64,000 nucleotides of DNA from Adineta vaga (Eukaryota > Rotifera), in contig CP075497.1 in NCBI GenBank assembly GCA_021613535.1, forward strand, positions 11,842,001-11,906,000, given 5' to 3'. The position numbers and the translations under genes are program-made. Positions 34,128 through 45,424 of the stretch are shown here, piece by piece; within the stretch, counting starts at the first letter, position 1, and each line of letters starts with the position of its first letter. The notes under the pieces are model-generated. The model was given only the letters and a program-made list of their open reading frames with translations. It searched no databases and was not told the origin of the DNA.

Positions 34128-35912
34128 CTACCAGGGACAGTTCGATTTCTGTTTAGAATTCAGTGCCAATTTGAAGACAGATGCATTAGGCCACCAGCCA
34201 AGTAATGTTTTTGATCGAAAACGATTTTTCTGTTGAATTTTCAGTAACAAACCCCATGGAATTTCTTTTGGATAAATTCTAAACAGATATCTAATAAGTA
34301 AAACTAGGAAATTAAAATGAATAACTAACTCATGATCGTCTTCATCAACATCAGCTATATTTTCAAACCAATGATTGATTAATGGTATCATTCGAATTGA
34401 ATAGAATTCTTTTGCTGTTGGTGCCATGATTAAATGTTTTTCAATTTCATTTAATAATCGTCGTTGTTCATTGTCACCTGATTTAACATAAGCAAAAGCA
34501 TTTTGTGCAAGAAGTAATGTTCCAGGTGGAATAATACATTTAGAATAATATTTTCCATGACGATTTTTCATGAATGTTGTATTATAAAAATTGTAATGAT
34601 ATGTTTGAAAATCAAATTGTGTTTTTTGATCAAAATGTTCTTGATGAAACATGGTTTTTAAAGAATAAATTCCATGTGCACATTGATCTTTTAAACGATC
34701 TAAGTTTGCATTAAGTTGTTGATAATCAGATAAATATTTGCAACGTATTTGAGGATCGATTGAGGATGTTTGACTAAGATTAAGAAGTTCAAAAATTGGA
34801 AATGAAAATTCTACTAATGCAATGTTCGCACAAATCAATCGATAAAGACATTTGAAAAATAATTCATCGGATGTTTTATTCAGAAGATGACCAGTAACAA
34901 CAACAGTAGAATCCATACTTGCATCGAAATAAAGACGTTCACGTAAATAGCATGCTGAACGATTTGAATACAATCGAGCAAGATCATGTTGAAATGCATT
35001 TTGAAATAAATTTAATTCATGTTAATTATCTAAAGTTTGATTTTCATGTAAAAGTAAAATGAATAAATGAGAAATAATATCCTACCTTTGGACATGGTCA
35101 TTCGAGCTATAGTAAGAATTCGAGCAATACCAAATGTATAATAATCAATAGCAAATTGTAGATCACCACGAATATAAGCTTGATTACCACGATTTCGTAA
35201 ATCATCGGTTTTTCAAGAACAAAACATTTTTTGATTCGTTCACATAAAATCAAATCGATATTTGGTGCATTACACCGAAGTGTTGGTTGATTATCGATTG
35301 AGCATCTGATCAAAAGTGGATCATATAATTTAATCATACTGCCAATTGGTAAAAGTTCATCCAAAATATGTGATAAAGATTTCATTGATTTCGTTTCATT
35401 TGTTGTTGTTATATAAGACCAATTATTAATTACTAGAAGTAAAATAATGATTCACTGACCGAAAGAATTTATATACGCAGAGAAAAAAGTTTACCTAAAC
35501 GAACATGATAATCAAATTTATCACGAACGACCATATATATGTAGTACCATCAACCATATTCGTTGGTTGAGGTTGTGTTACAATCCATAATGATAATTGA
35601 CAATCATCAGCAACTTCATCTAATTTCATTTCAATTAACGATATATCTGTTCGATGGCAATCATCACATTGATCTTTGTGTTCAATTGTACAACTTAGTG
35701 ATGAATAAGTCAGTACTGGTCGATGAATTTCTTGTTGATCGGGATGTTCTTTATTGAAAAAATTCAATTGTTTGTGGCCTAGAAACAAATACAACAGCAA
35801 GATTTTTTGTTTTATTTTATTATTTGTAGTTTTGAAAGAGTAAATACCAATCAATACGAATGACATAATAATCTTTCTCTGACATTTTACTCTTACAACG
35901 AAGACATTCCAT
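34128..35912 (-). pseudogene. TPR-SET-like protein gene, frameshifted and cut short
   Basis: Reads from MECLRCKSKMSEKDYY (35912) leftward through several exons. The TPR is clear: LRNRGNQAYIRGDLQFAIDY then, after an intron, LYSNRSACYLRERLYFDAS. It is followed by a SET-type entry segment, KYYSKCIIPPGTLLLAQNAF, and by GWWPNASVF, where SET proteins of the SMYD4/TPR-SET kind continue with an Asn-His-Ser-Cys core. Here the frame instead goes to KLALNS and stops at 34128. Further frame changes are needed near 35209-35215 (CFVLEK to TDDLRNRG) and near 35510-35545 (TTYIWS to VVRDKFDYHVRL). With at least three lesions and no catalytic core it should be non-functional. Intact relatives are lysine methyltransferases. 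Confidence 0.6.
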
Positions 35913-36139
35913 GATGAAGATAAATGCTTTTAACACTGATGATTTCGATGATAAATGTGAACAATAGATATACAGACATAGATCGCGCGTGCGTACGCGG
36001 AAGAGAAAAAGGAAAACCGTTAGATGATTTAAAGACACAAAATTATGTAGTTCGTTATCCATGCAATAATCAAGAAGAAAATATTATGAATTTAAATATA
36101 GACTGATAGTAGTACAGACTTGAAAATAAAATTCATTCT

Positions 36140-36480
36140 AATAATTTGTTCAATCTTCGATATGTACAATATCATTCGCTTGTTTATTATCTTCCTTATT
36201 TTTCAGTTTGTTATCAGGTCTAAACTAAAGATAATTGTGCCGATTTTAGATGCAAGAAGCTAATAGCGCTATATGCTGCGTCGCTTTTGTACAAAACAGT
36301 CATTTATATACTCTCGATAAAAGAAGAAACGGATAAAATGCAGATTAAAAACAAAGATAAAGATAATCTTTTTATCGATCAATAATAGACGGAATGGATT
36401 TCACATCAGCAAAAATGAATTGTTTTGAAAATACTCATTAATGTTCGAATTGATCTTAATATCGCAATAAATACAATGGA
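36140..36480 (-). pseudogene. Third RAD1 fragment, internally deleted
   Basis: 36150-36235 resembles the last RAD1 exon plus intron start (compare 42371-42455), and 36389-36470 resembles the first RAD1 exon border region (compare 43510-43595: CATCAGCAAAATGAATTGTTTTG). The middle of the gene is missing. Divergence is greater than for the fragment at 28982. A telomere-like CACCCACACCC follows at about 36508. Confidence 0.6.
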
Positions 36481-36903
36481 TGTGTATGGGATAAGGAAAC
36501 ACATCCTCACCCACACCCTCATGCTCAACAGTGATAATAAAAGAAAATACATATAAGAAATATGTGGTAAGAAACAGAGAATTCTTTATCATTCTATTAA
36601 TTTTGTTTTAAATTTCTCTTTAAAATAATCATATCTGTATTTATTATGGCTTATACATTTATTGACTCATTATTATTCAAACTTCTTGTTTTTCTAAATC
36701 CTTTACTCTACGAAATCCTATGTACATATCAACTTTGTATTTTTATGCTCAAACAACAAAATCTTTTAAGATTAATCTGAAACTAATGTCGACGAATAAT
36801 CGAATGAATACTTTGTAAATTGACATGACGATGCATTGATAAGGATAGCGAGTGATTATATATACAATCAATAAAACTATTTTTTATAAAATATTTCATA
36901 ATA

Positions 36904-38388
36904 ATGAATGTATATACGATTTATATCATGGCGTTTTACGCCGTAGCTTCTGGTCATATTCAGCAATGTGTAAGTAATTATTTGTGATGAGAAAAAGAGT
37001 TATTAATTATTGGTTTTATTCTTTAGGATAATATGTCGAGAAAAACAAAACCAATTGTTAATAATATAAATCCAGTATTAATTATCGGAGCTGGATTATC
37101 TGGTTTAGAAGCTGCTCGAATATTAGAACAAAAAGGTATTCAATATTTAATATTGGAAGCACGAAATCGATCAGGTGGCCGTATTTGGTCTTATCGTTCT
37201 CAATCTAATCATATGCTTGATATGGGTGCAACTTGGATTCATGGTATTCATGGATCAATTCCGAGTGGTTTATTAACAAATCCGTGGGATCTTGCACGAG
37301 AAGCAAAACTTCCAACACGAGCAACACAGCTTGATGATATTCTTCAAATCTCTTCAGTTAATGATACTACATCTGATGTTCACCCGTGGTTTAATCAATA
37401 CATTGATTTTGTACGAGAACAAACGCGAATGACTTCAACAAATCTTTCACTTGGTTACTATGCGAATCAATTTGTTAATCAAATGAAATTCAATACAAAA
37501 GAACAATTTACTTTTTATAGTTATTTAAATCATATTATTGAAAATACAGAAGGGGCAGAATTGAATGAGATTGGTGCAAAAAGTTTTCTTGATCTTACAT
37601 CGGTTTATTATGGTGATGAACCAATTTTTCATGATGATGGTTTTATGTCTTTAACAAATTATTTATCGAAGCAAATATCAGATATTCAATTTAATCAAAT
37701 CGTTTCCAAAATAACATTTCATGATCAATCAGTTGAAGTAAGAACAAAAGATGGACAAATTTATCATGCCGAATATGTTCTTCTGACTGTTCCATTAGGA
37801 GTTTTAAAGAGAAAACAGATTGAATTTTCTCCATCATTACCTAAATGGAAATCAGATGCAATCGATCGGATTGGTTATAATATTTTTGAAAAAGTCTTCT
37901 TATTATGGGATCATGCTTGGTGGAATTCTACGAATTTTTATTTCACACATATTTCATCCAATCCAACACGAATGGGTTATTGGGTTAATGCAAACAAATG
38001 GAATGATAAACCTGCTCTTATCTGTTTCTTCTCCGGGAAAACGACACCACAATATTTAGCAATACAAAATCGAAGTATTTTAATCAAAGAACTTCTACAA
38101 GCTTTAGAAGAAATGTTTCCAGGTTATGTTATTCCTCAACCAACTGAAGTTCATGTTACAAATTGGTATGATGATCCATTTTCTTATGGTTCATATTCAT
38201 ATATTTCAACTAAACAAAATTACGATGATCCAATTTACCTATCTGAACCAGTTCATAATCGACTTTTATTTGCAGGAGAAGCAACACATCTTGATACTTA
38301 TGGCTATGCTCATGCTGCATTATCAAGTGCACGAAGAGAAGTTGCTCGTCTTCTATATATTTATAATTTACTATCAAAGAAAAAATGA
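36904..38388 (+). CDS. Secreted FAD-dependent amine (polyamine) oxidase
   Basis: Two exons (36904-36969, 37027-38388) in phase, 476 residues, the usual size. Exon 1 encodes MNVYTIYIMAFYAVASGH, a signal-peptide-like start, so the enzyme is probably secreted or lumenal. The dinucleotide-binding site is VLIIGAGLSGLEAARIL with E of LILEAR 20 residues on, then RSGGRIW. GATWIHG is the polyamine-oxidase form of the next FAD-contacting motif. The C-terminal FAD motif is LLFAGEATHLDTYGYAHAAL. Expected reaction: oxidation of a (poly)amine to an aldehyde, releasing hydrogen peroxide. Substrate not readable from sequence. Intact, unlike most neighbours. Confidence 0.9.
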
Positions 38389-40310
38389 TACAAAAAACTT
38401 AATCAACAACAGTGATATCCATAGAATTACTCATCATGTTTATATGCAAGAAACATCGAAGAATTTTATAACTTGCATCTAAAAGTACGAAAAAATCCTA
38501 TTACATAGAATTTCATGTCACTGGTTTTCTTCAAATAAAGATTAACAATACATTTGTCAATTATTTAAGAATGACGTACATATCAAATCTGAATTTGTAC
38601 GAATTTGTTTAGGTACTTCAATCTCATCACCATCAACTTTTTTTCATTTCATTCATTAAATATTACAAACACTCAATTATATCATCTTCCTAAAGAAAAA
38701 AAATCAGTAGTATAATCTCGAAAGTTGAATTCAACTATTCATCCTCCTTAGACGGGGTATCACTCTGTGTCAATATGCTGATATCCGTCGACACCTTCCC
38801 CTGCACCTCCATCACGAAAATACTATGATAATATAAAGTTTAATCGATGATATAATCTAATTTTATTATTCTAAAATACGTTCAATAATTTCCTTATTAT
38901 TATATTTCAATACAAAAGTAATCTACTTACTTCTACATAAATAGTTATTGCTTCTTTTATTTTAGAAATTACTATTTGAAATTGGACGTCTTGATAAAAA
39001 TAATCAAGTACAAATTTTCGACCAGAATGAAGTGAACCCAAATTAATAACAAGTAACGCTCATTCTTTTGATTCGCTGACCCTTTTCTGAAGGAATGATA
39101 AGCGTGCTCAGCAAACCCATATAGCGGGACTTGAACCTGACCGGATTCGGATCCAACTAAACTTTATACATAAAAGACTTATAAAAGTGTTTTTCATCTT
39201 TTCATTCTTTCTAAGTATCATAAAATCATTGATTGCAAGAGAAAAGGAAAAACAAGTACTGTTTATATACATTCAAGGAATTGATCGCTTGATACTTCTC
39301 AAAAATAGATCACCCGTATTTATTTTCCTTCCTATGAAGCTCTTAAACAAACGTCTAATCAGCATGGTCTATTTTCTACTTTCCTTTCAATCACATGAGT
39401 GTAATGCGAAAGATTCGCTGATCATGTTAGATTACTTTGTAACCGAAGACTTAAAAAATTGGCATGAACGCGTCGTTTCCAGTATAGGCTTCATTCCCCT
39501 TTTCATTTTCAGGAAACAAAAATTTGTCAAATTTGTTCTCGTAGATCATCAAGTAAGCGCGTCCCGAGAAACGTCCAAACCACGTGAAAGTCATTCAAAT
39601 TCATATTCTGAAGTGGCACTCACGGCTAGCCGTTAACATAGACGTCTTTATTGTTTCGTCTATTTTTGATTCATTTCCCAAACGAATAAATAAATTTCCT
39701 TTGCTCTTCGCTTCCAAAGGCACATACTTTGTATTGCTATAAAGGATTCCAGTTCCTTGATTTCGATTACCCTTTTTTCGAACTTTTTATGATATGTTAG
39801 AATTCATCATTTGTTAATTAGCTCATCAGCTAAGTAATTAATTAGAATTTCCAAAAACTAACACCAGATTCGGATTCATCGACCCCGATTACCCCTCAGG
39901 TTAACTTTTTCTCGTCATCCAGATCGGTTTCTAGCACTTTACTGAATGCTGAATTCTGATTGAATGGGCCGGACAGACAAATTTTTTTATTTTTGCATTT
40001 CAAGTCGATGATTTTAACACTGTATCTGTGTAACCCTTTCTTTCAGAAAAGGGAATATAAACGAACTCCATACTAGGTCATTGTAACGAGATATTGCTAT
40101 ATTCTGGCCTGTATATGCCCTTTAACTCGTCTATGCTAGCATGACCGCTATATCTAACCGATATCCATATTGTTCTCTCCATTGTCTATATAAGCGTGTA
40201 TCTTATAAATAAAGAACAGCTTGTTACGTGAAGAAGCCACATAAAGTGTGTATCCTTGTTCCCAGGCACCTCTCTTCTCAAGTTCCTTACAGTCATGTGA
40301 ATACTACTTT
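38389..40310. other. About 1.9 kb without a clear gene; possible solo LTR
   Basis: The 149-codon open frame at 39187-39636 has no recognisable domain and biased composition. Base composition is less AT-rich around 39500-40230 than around it, which may indicate mobile-element remains; see 40082-40228. A short TG-rich tRNA B-box-like motif at 39125-39140 (minus) lacks a foldable tRNA. Confidence 0.35.
40082..40228 (+). mobile_element. Possible solo LTR remnant
   Basis: About 147 bp bounded by TGTAACGAG and CTTGTTACG, which are near-inverse ends. Inside are a TATA box (TCTATATAAG) and, 30 bp later, AATAAA, the normal order in LTR U3-R. No target duplication is visible and the last base pair differs from the expected CA, so this is a weak call. 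Confidence 0.3.
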
Positions 40311-42518
40311 TTGTTTTTCATATTCAACAGAGATGCGATCATGTTTTTTCTATTCCATTCATGCCAAGAAAACTTCACATATCTCTGAATGTTTTGTTCA
40401 AATAATAATATTAGATTAATCACAATTTCATTCTCTTCAATTTAAACTTATTTTTAACTTTTTCAGATCTTCAACCAATATTCAACATAGTACAGCACAA
40501 GCTTATTTAGTTGAAATTCATAATACAATCTTCAATATCTTTATTTGTCATTTGTATACATATTCGAGAAGAAATATAAAAGTAGGTTAACTGATATTAA
40601 TGTCATTCTTTTCAATTCTTTTTCAGATTTTCAAATGAATGACTCAACTGTTCTCAGTCATATTTATCTTTGTGAATCTTTATGTTATTCTTCTGAAAAG
40701 ATACGACCATCATACCGTACAGAAAGATCCAAATTTCTTTCGAGTTTAGCATTAATTCTAAATGGAAATGCATCATGTACAGCAGTTTATGTTCTTCAAG
40801 GTGAACAATGTGTTTTGATTAGTAGAAATGGTCCAATTGCAGCTACTGATGAACGATATTTTAATGGTTTTTTTCGTTTAATACGAATTTATGCTAATTT
40901 ATGTTTCAACAATCACCAACAAATAGCTAAAGAAGTTCGAGTTCAATTACAGAAAATGCTTCGATCGAACCAAAAAGAAAAAGATCTCTTTATATCAGAA
41001 CTTCAATCAAATTCAAAGTTCTACAAGGAACATCCTTTAATGACTGAGAAACTTTTTTAATTAAGAAAAATCAATCGGAAGAAGATTATGTTCAATTCTT
41101 ATTTGATCAACTTGCCAAATTCATTACAATTCGTGAACAATTAATTCATAACAAAGAAAATCCAACTGATCATCAATTACCATCAGCAACAGAGCTTGCT
41201 ACAATTCTTTATTCATCACGTTTATTTCAATTTATGTTGAATCATTTAGATGAAAATACTGGTACAGGTAGTTATTATTTTGAAAAAATATCAGCACATG
41301 ATCGTTCATTACAGATTCTTTTCAAATGTTTACATGTTCGTACAGATTATGTTATTGATCTGTATAAAAATATTACATGGAAACTTATTTCATCAATTGA
41401 AACAATTAAATATTTATCTATTACTCCAAGACAAGCTTTTGAGAATATTTTTACATACTTATGTCATTTAGCAGATGGAGATTTATTAGATATTTTATCA
41501 AATATGAAAAGTGAAACATTTTATGATAAACATTTACTTAAATTAAAAAGAATTGATAATAATCGTAATCAATCCGTTCATATTCATGCAGAAATATTAC
41601 TTATTAATCATTTATTAAATATGAATATCAATGAAACAAATGGTTCACAAGATATTGAAATAGGAATTTCAAAAATGCCTTGTTTATTATGTTGGTTGTA
41701 CATGAATTATTTGAACAAATAATATGATCGTTATTTTTGTCAACCATGTACCAATGGAAAAATAGATACCAAATGGTGTTTTCGAGAAAATGAAGATCCA
41801 GATATTATCAACATGATCAATCAAGAACCTATTACAAGAATCGAACAAGCAATTAAAAAACAATGTATTGATAGTCAACGGACTAATCTAACGGAAAGTG
41901 ACGACATCGACATCTTTTCTACTTCATTAGAAGGAGACGATTTTGATAGAAAAATATATTATAAAAAGAACATTTGAGAATGTATTCGTGTAATAAGTTT
42001 GTTGGTAAATAAAACTTGATTTTTTTTGAAAAATTAATAGGTTAGTTTCGATAGTTTTTTTTCTTATATGGAAAAGGATTTAGCAAAAATAAACTCTTTG
42101 TTGTAATCTCCGCACTTACTGACTGTTCATGTAATAATATAAATATAATAAAACCTTATTACTACTAAAGCTTCATCAAAAGCAACAACGAAAGTTATTT
42201 TATATTCCATCAATTAATCCAATATCTGATACAATGGAATTAATGGATGAATTTTAGAATGACAATGAAAGATTATTATTATATAAATATCTTTTTTTTT
42301 AAAGTTCGTTTTATTTTATAGATACAAAAAAAGAGAACATTAGTTTATTACTATCAATGGAATATTTCGTTCAATCTTCCACAAGTATAACATCATTTGT
42401 TTGTGTATTATCTTCCATCTCATTCATTTCTTCATCAGGTCCAAACTAAACATAAACAATAAGATTAAATCCATCGAGTGTTATTTTAACTTACAAAATA
42501 TTCGACAAGTGATGGTTT
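40311..42518 (+). repeat. Segmental duplication copy B (donor-like copy)
   Basis: Direct repeat of 27056-29138. This copy runs into a complete RAD1 gene, so it is in the original context and copy A is probably derived from it. It contains two CTTTTTCAGATYTTCAA motifs (about 40459 and 40619), with 165 bp between them; copy A has only one, as expected from deletion between short direct repeats. Confidence 0.85.
40635..41977 (+). pseudogene. Deaminase-like gene, copy B (broken)
   Basis: Same gene as 27223-28646, with HAE near 41587 and SKMPCLLCW near 41680, here in one open frame (41234-41722). Breaks differ from copy A: about 81 bp missing after VQLQ (about 40950), a one-base loss with stops at 41050-41065, and TAA at 41720-41722. 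The last third (to TGA 41975-41977) is open in phase after that stop. With two independent lesion sets, neither copy encodes a full protein, though the zinc-site region of copy B is intact over 160 codons. Resembles OTT_1508-type deaminases; function not known. Confidence 0.7.
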
Positions 42519-43674
42519 ATCTTTTTCGGTATAAATCAAAAATTGAGCACAAAGAATACCAGCAGCATCAATACGTAATGAAAGTTTACTGGCAATGGAT
42601 AATGCTCGAACAATATATTGAAAAAATTGAGTTTTATATCTAAATAAAACAGTAAAATCTATTGAAATAGAATGAAGATTACCGATTATGAACTGATTCT
42701 GTACATAAAAATGTGTCCATTACAGGTGAATCTTGTGTTATATCAACAGATGTACTACCACCACATCCATCTGCAATCAACCGAAAATGTGGATCATCTT
42801 GAGTTATCAATAATTCAATACCTTTAATAAAGAATATGAAACAATTTCGAAAAAGAAAAAAGTATCAGATGTTATTACAATCAGCTTTGAGATCGATTTC
42901 ACTAAGTGCTTCTTTGAAACCACTTGCCTAAAACATGTTTACAACTGAAAAAGAAAAGAATCTATCTTCAAATTCATATCTTACTTTAAAGACGACTTTT
43001 GTTACAACATTTTCTGTCTGAAAATCAAAATCAATTGTTTCTGTATCATCCAATACTTTAATTAAACATTCAGTTATAACACCTTCTTCCTCTAAGCTAA
43101 AAAAAGGTCGAATAAAGATATTTGAAATTCTTTCATCCATCATAACTTACTAAAGTTGTAATGGATGAGTTTGATTTTCTCGATAATGAATTTGTACAGC
43201 AACATTTGTTGGTAATGGTTCATGTGTAACAGGATCAAGTGGAATACCAAAAATATTCAAACAATTCTAAATCAAATATGAAAATGAAAAGACGAAGAAA
43301 ATAAACGATCATACAAGAACAGTTTCAAGATGAAATCGAAATCGAACTTGACGTTTCAATTCATACGAATCAAAAACACGTGTATCAATAAAAGCATTGC
43401 CTTGTACACATTGTTTATCTTCTACAATGATTTTGATTCCCGTTGGTAATGCACAAAAGATTGCATCCTAAAATGAAAAACGACAGTTAATCTTTTTATC
43501 GATGAAAGAAATTTTTACATCAGCAAAATGAATTGTTTTGAGAATATTAGCTAATGTTCGACTAGATTTTAATTTTGCAATAAATGCAATATCATCATTT
43601 TCATCGGATTCTTGTTCATTAGGATTATTTTCTTCTTCGTCAGTATCTTCTTGATGGGTATCGAATAATGACAT
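42371..43674 (-). CDS. RAD1: RAD1, 9-1-1 checkpoint clamp subunit
   Basis: RAD1 forms the PCNA-like RAD9-RAD1-HUS1 clamp loaded at DNA damage to activate ATR signalling. Exon 1 starts MSLFDTHQEDTDEEEN and contains LKSSRTLANILKTIHFAD (human: LDNVRNLSTILKAIHF). Next come GIKIIVEDKQCVQGNAFID, FRFHLETVLNCLNIFG, then EEEGVITECLIK followed by ETIDFDFQTENVVTKVVF (human: ETLDFDFCSTNVINKIIL), LIADGCGGSTSVDI, and the C-terminal LVEYFFGPDEEMNEME. About seven exons with short introns, in phase at the borders I checked. Slightly longer than the vertebrate protein at the N-terminus. Its start is 162 bp from the next gene, which is divergent. Two truncated copies of it occur in this window. Confidence 0.95.
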
Positions 43675-43836
43675 AGTGAATAAATGTACAGAAATGAAAA
43701 AAAAAGAATATATACGTGATCTGATCTTTAGTTCTATTGGTTGAATTTCCGTACGAATTGTAACGAATGCGTTGAAAATTCTGTTCTGATCTTTTACAGA
43801 GTTTTTCTTTCGTTTGTTTAGATCAAAAGGTGAATA
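43675..43836. promoter_or_regulatory. Likely bidirectional promoter, RAD1 and unassigned gene
   Basis: 162 bp separate the ATGs of two genes read away from each other. No classical TATA box is placed correctly for both. The spacing is short enough that the two genes must share regulatory sequence. Confidence 0.5.
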
Positions 43837-45180
43837 ATGAAGAGAAAAATAAAATGTGGTCGAATAATTAAGATGAGAAATGGTTCTCTCAAAAAAATCA
43901 ACGTCGTTAACGATGGCGGTCCAAGATCATGTGATTTTCTTGATGAAAATTTGAAGTTTTATGAAGTTCATCATCGTCTTCGAAAATTCTTTAACGTCGG
44001 TAAGTTGAACACAAACAAAAAAACAAATTTGGAGAAGTTGAAAAATGTTTTCTATTCTAGAAAATTATCATCATAAATCTGTCTTATACAATTTCAAAAT
44101 TGAACCATTGCAGTTCAAGAAGTACAAAACATTTGGTGATTATCTAGATCGATATGGTCTAAGTGGCAAGGATTCTGCTCTTTATTTATGTACATTTGAA
44201 GGTATTGATTTAAATTTTTATCATTTTATCTAAAGAAAATTTTGCTTAAAAGGGAATATTGATGATCGGTCAAAAAGAGAAATAATCAAAAAAAGACCTT
44301 CAACTCGAACAACAACAACATATCCAAGGTAAGTTAAATATTAACCATGATTATCTCGAAAGTTTATATTTAGTGCATCTCAACGAACACAATTGAATCC
44401 TTTTCAACAATCTTGGACGAACAATCAACAGTCGAATCCATCGTAAGAATGTTTTATTGTTTCTTTTAATGATCACATCTATCTATTATTCTTCTAGATC
44501 TACAACTACTAATAGTAATAGTTCAGTAACAACGCAATCTTCCGCATCAGAATATTCATTTGAACATGCATGTGATGATTTGAAGGAACTTGTTCGAGAA
44601 TTGATCAACCAGAATAATTCGAATCAAATTGTCATTCAATTACATGGAAATATTTATAGTACATATGGTTTGATAGTTGCAAAAATTCAACCATTAAACG
44701 AACAGTTGAATCAGATCATTGCATTTTTCGAAACATTGAATGATGCAAATATGATTTCATATTCGAATGACTTGAACAATGCTGTCGATAGTTCTCAATC
44801 GATAATGGATTTATTACAATTGAACAAAGAAGCTTTTGAACGTGTTCAATTATATCAAAGAATTTTTCATACATTTTCGAAATTTGATAATGAACTGAAA
44901 GTGAGTATATATCAATTTTCAAAGCATTTTTAAATGATCAAACTTTTATTAGAAGTTGCATTATAAATGGCTACAATTGGTGGAGAAACACAAGCATCGT
45001 ACAATTTCATCTGGACAACAGGAATTATCCTTTCGTGATCGTCCATCTCGTATACCAAATGCACCAACTGATCCTTTCGCACACGTATGATAAATTTGAG
45101 TGTGAGAAGATATTTTTCTTTGAATTAATTTACAGTTTATATCACTTGAATCAATCGCTTCATTCGCCATCAAATATTGA
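43837..45180 (+). CDS. Unassigned multi-exon protein with helical C-terminal half
   Basis: I do not recognise the family. At least seven exons join in phase: NDGGPRSCDFLDENLKFYEV, then ENYHHKSVLYNFKIEPLQF with KTFGDYLDRYGLSGKDSALY, a Thr/Gln/Asn-rich linker (TRTTTTY, QQSWTNNQQSNPS), and a long helical part (CDDLKELVRELINQN; LNEQLNQIIAFFETLNDA; KEAFERVQLYQRIFHTF). The last exons encode RPSRIPNAPTDPFAH and end SFAIKY. No signal peptide or membrane segment. The start at 43837 is the first ATG in frame; 43870 is an alternative. Paired head-to-head with RAD1. Confidence 0.6.
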
Positions 45181-45424
45181 TTAACTTCTGATTTTGTTCA
45201 TTTACTCTAGTCATATGAGTCTTTGCTTTGTTTTGTGGTTTTATGTTATGATAAGTTTTGAGCTGAAATAAGATGTTCAAAACGTGCTGTTTTGTTTCAT
45301 TCTTTGAAAATATCTTGTTATCTCAAGATTTTATAAGATCAATTTTATTTAGTTTTTTAATACAAAGGAAACCAATCTGTATATCAAACATGCTCAATTA
45401 GTAAGATTCGATAAGTTCATAGAA

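Noticed and set aside
36478-36530. A second telomere fusion near the third RAD1 fragment
   Set aside because: There is one CACCCACACCC stretch and an 8-bp inverted GGATGTGT, but too few units to call a telomere tract.
39100-39170. tRNA-like B box (GGTTCAAGTCC on the minus strand)
   Set aside because: The T stem pairs poorly, and no A box, anticodon arm or acceptor stem could be placed around it.
39187-39636. 149-codon open frame on the plus strand
   Set aside because: Hydrophobic, biased composition, no domain, no splice context; this could arise by chance in AT-rich DNA.
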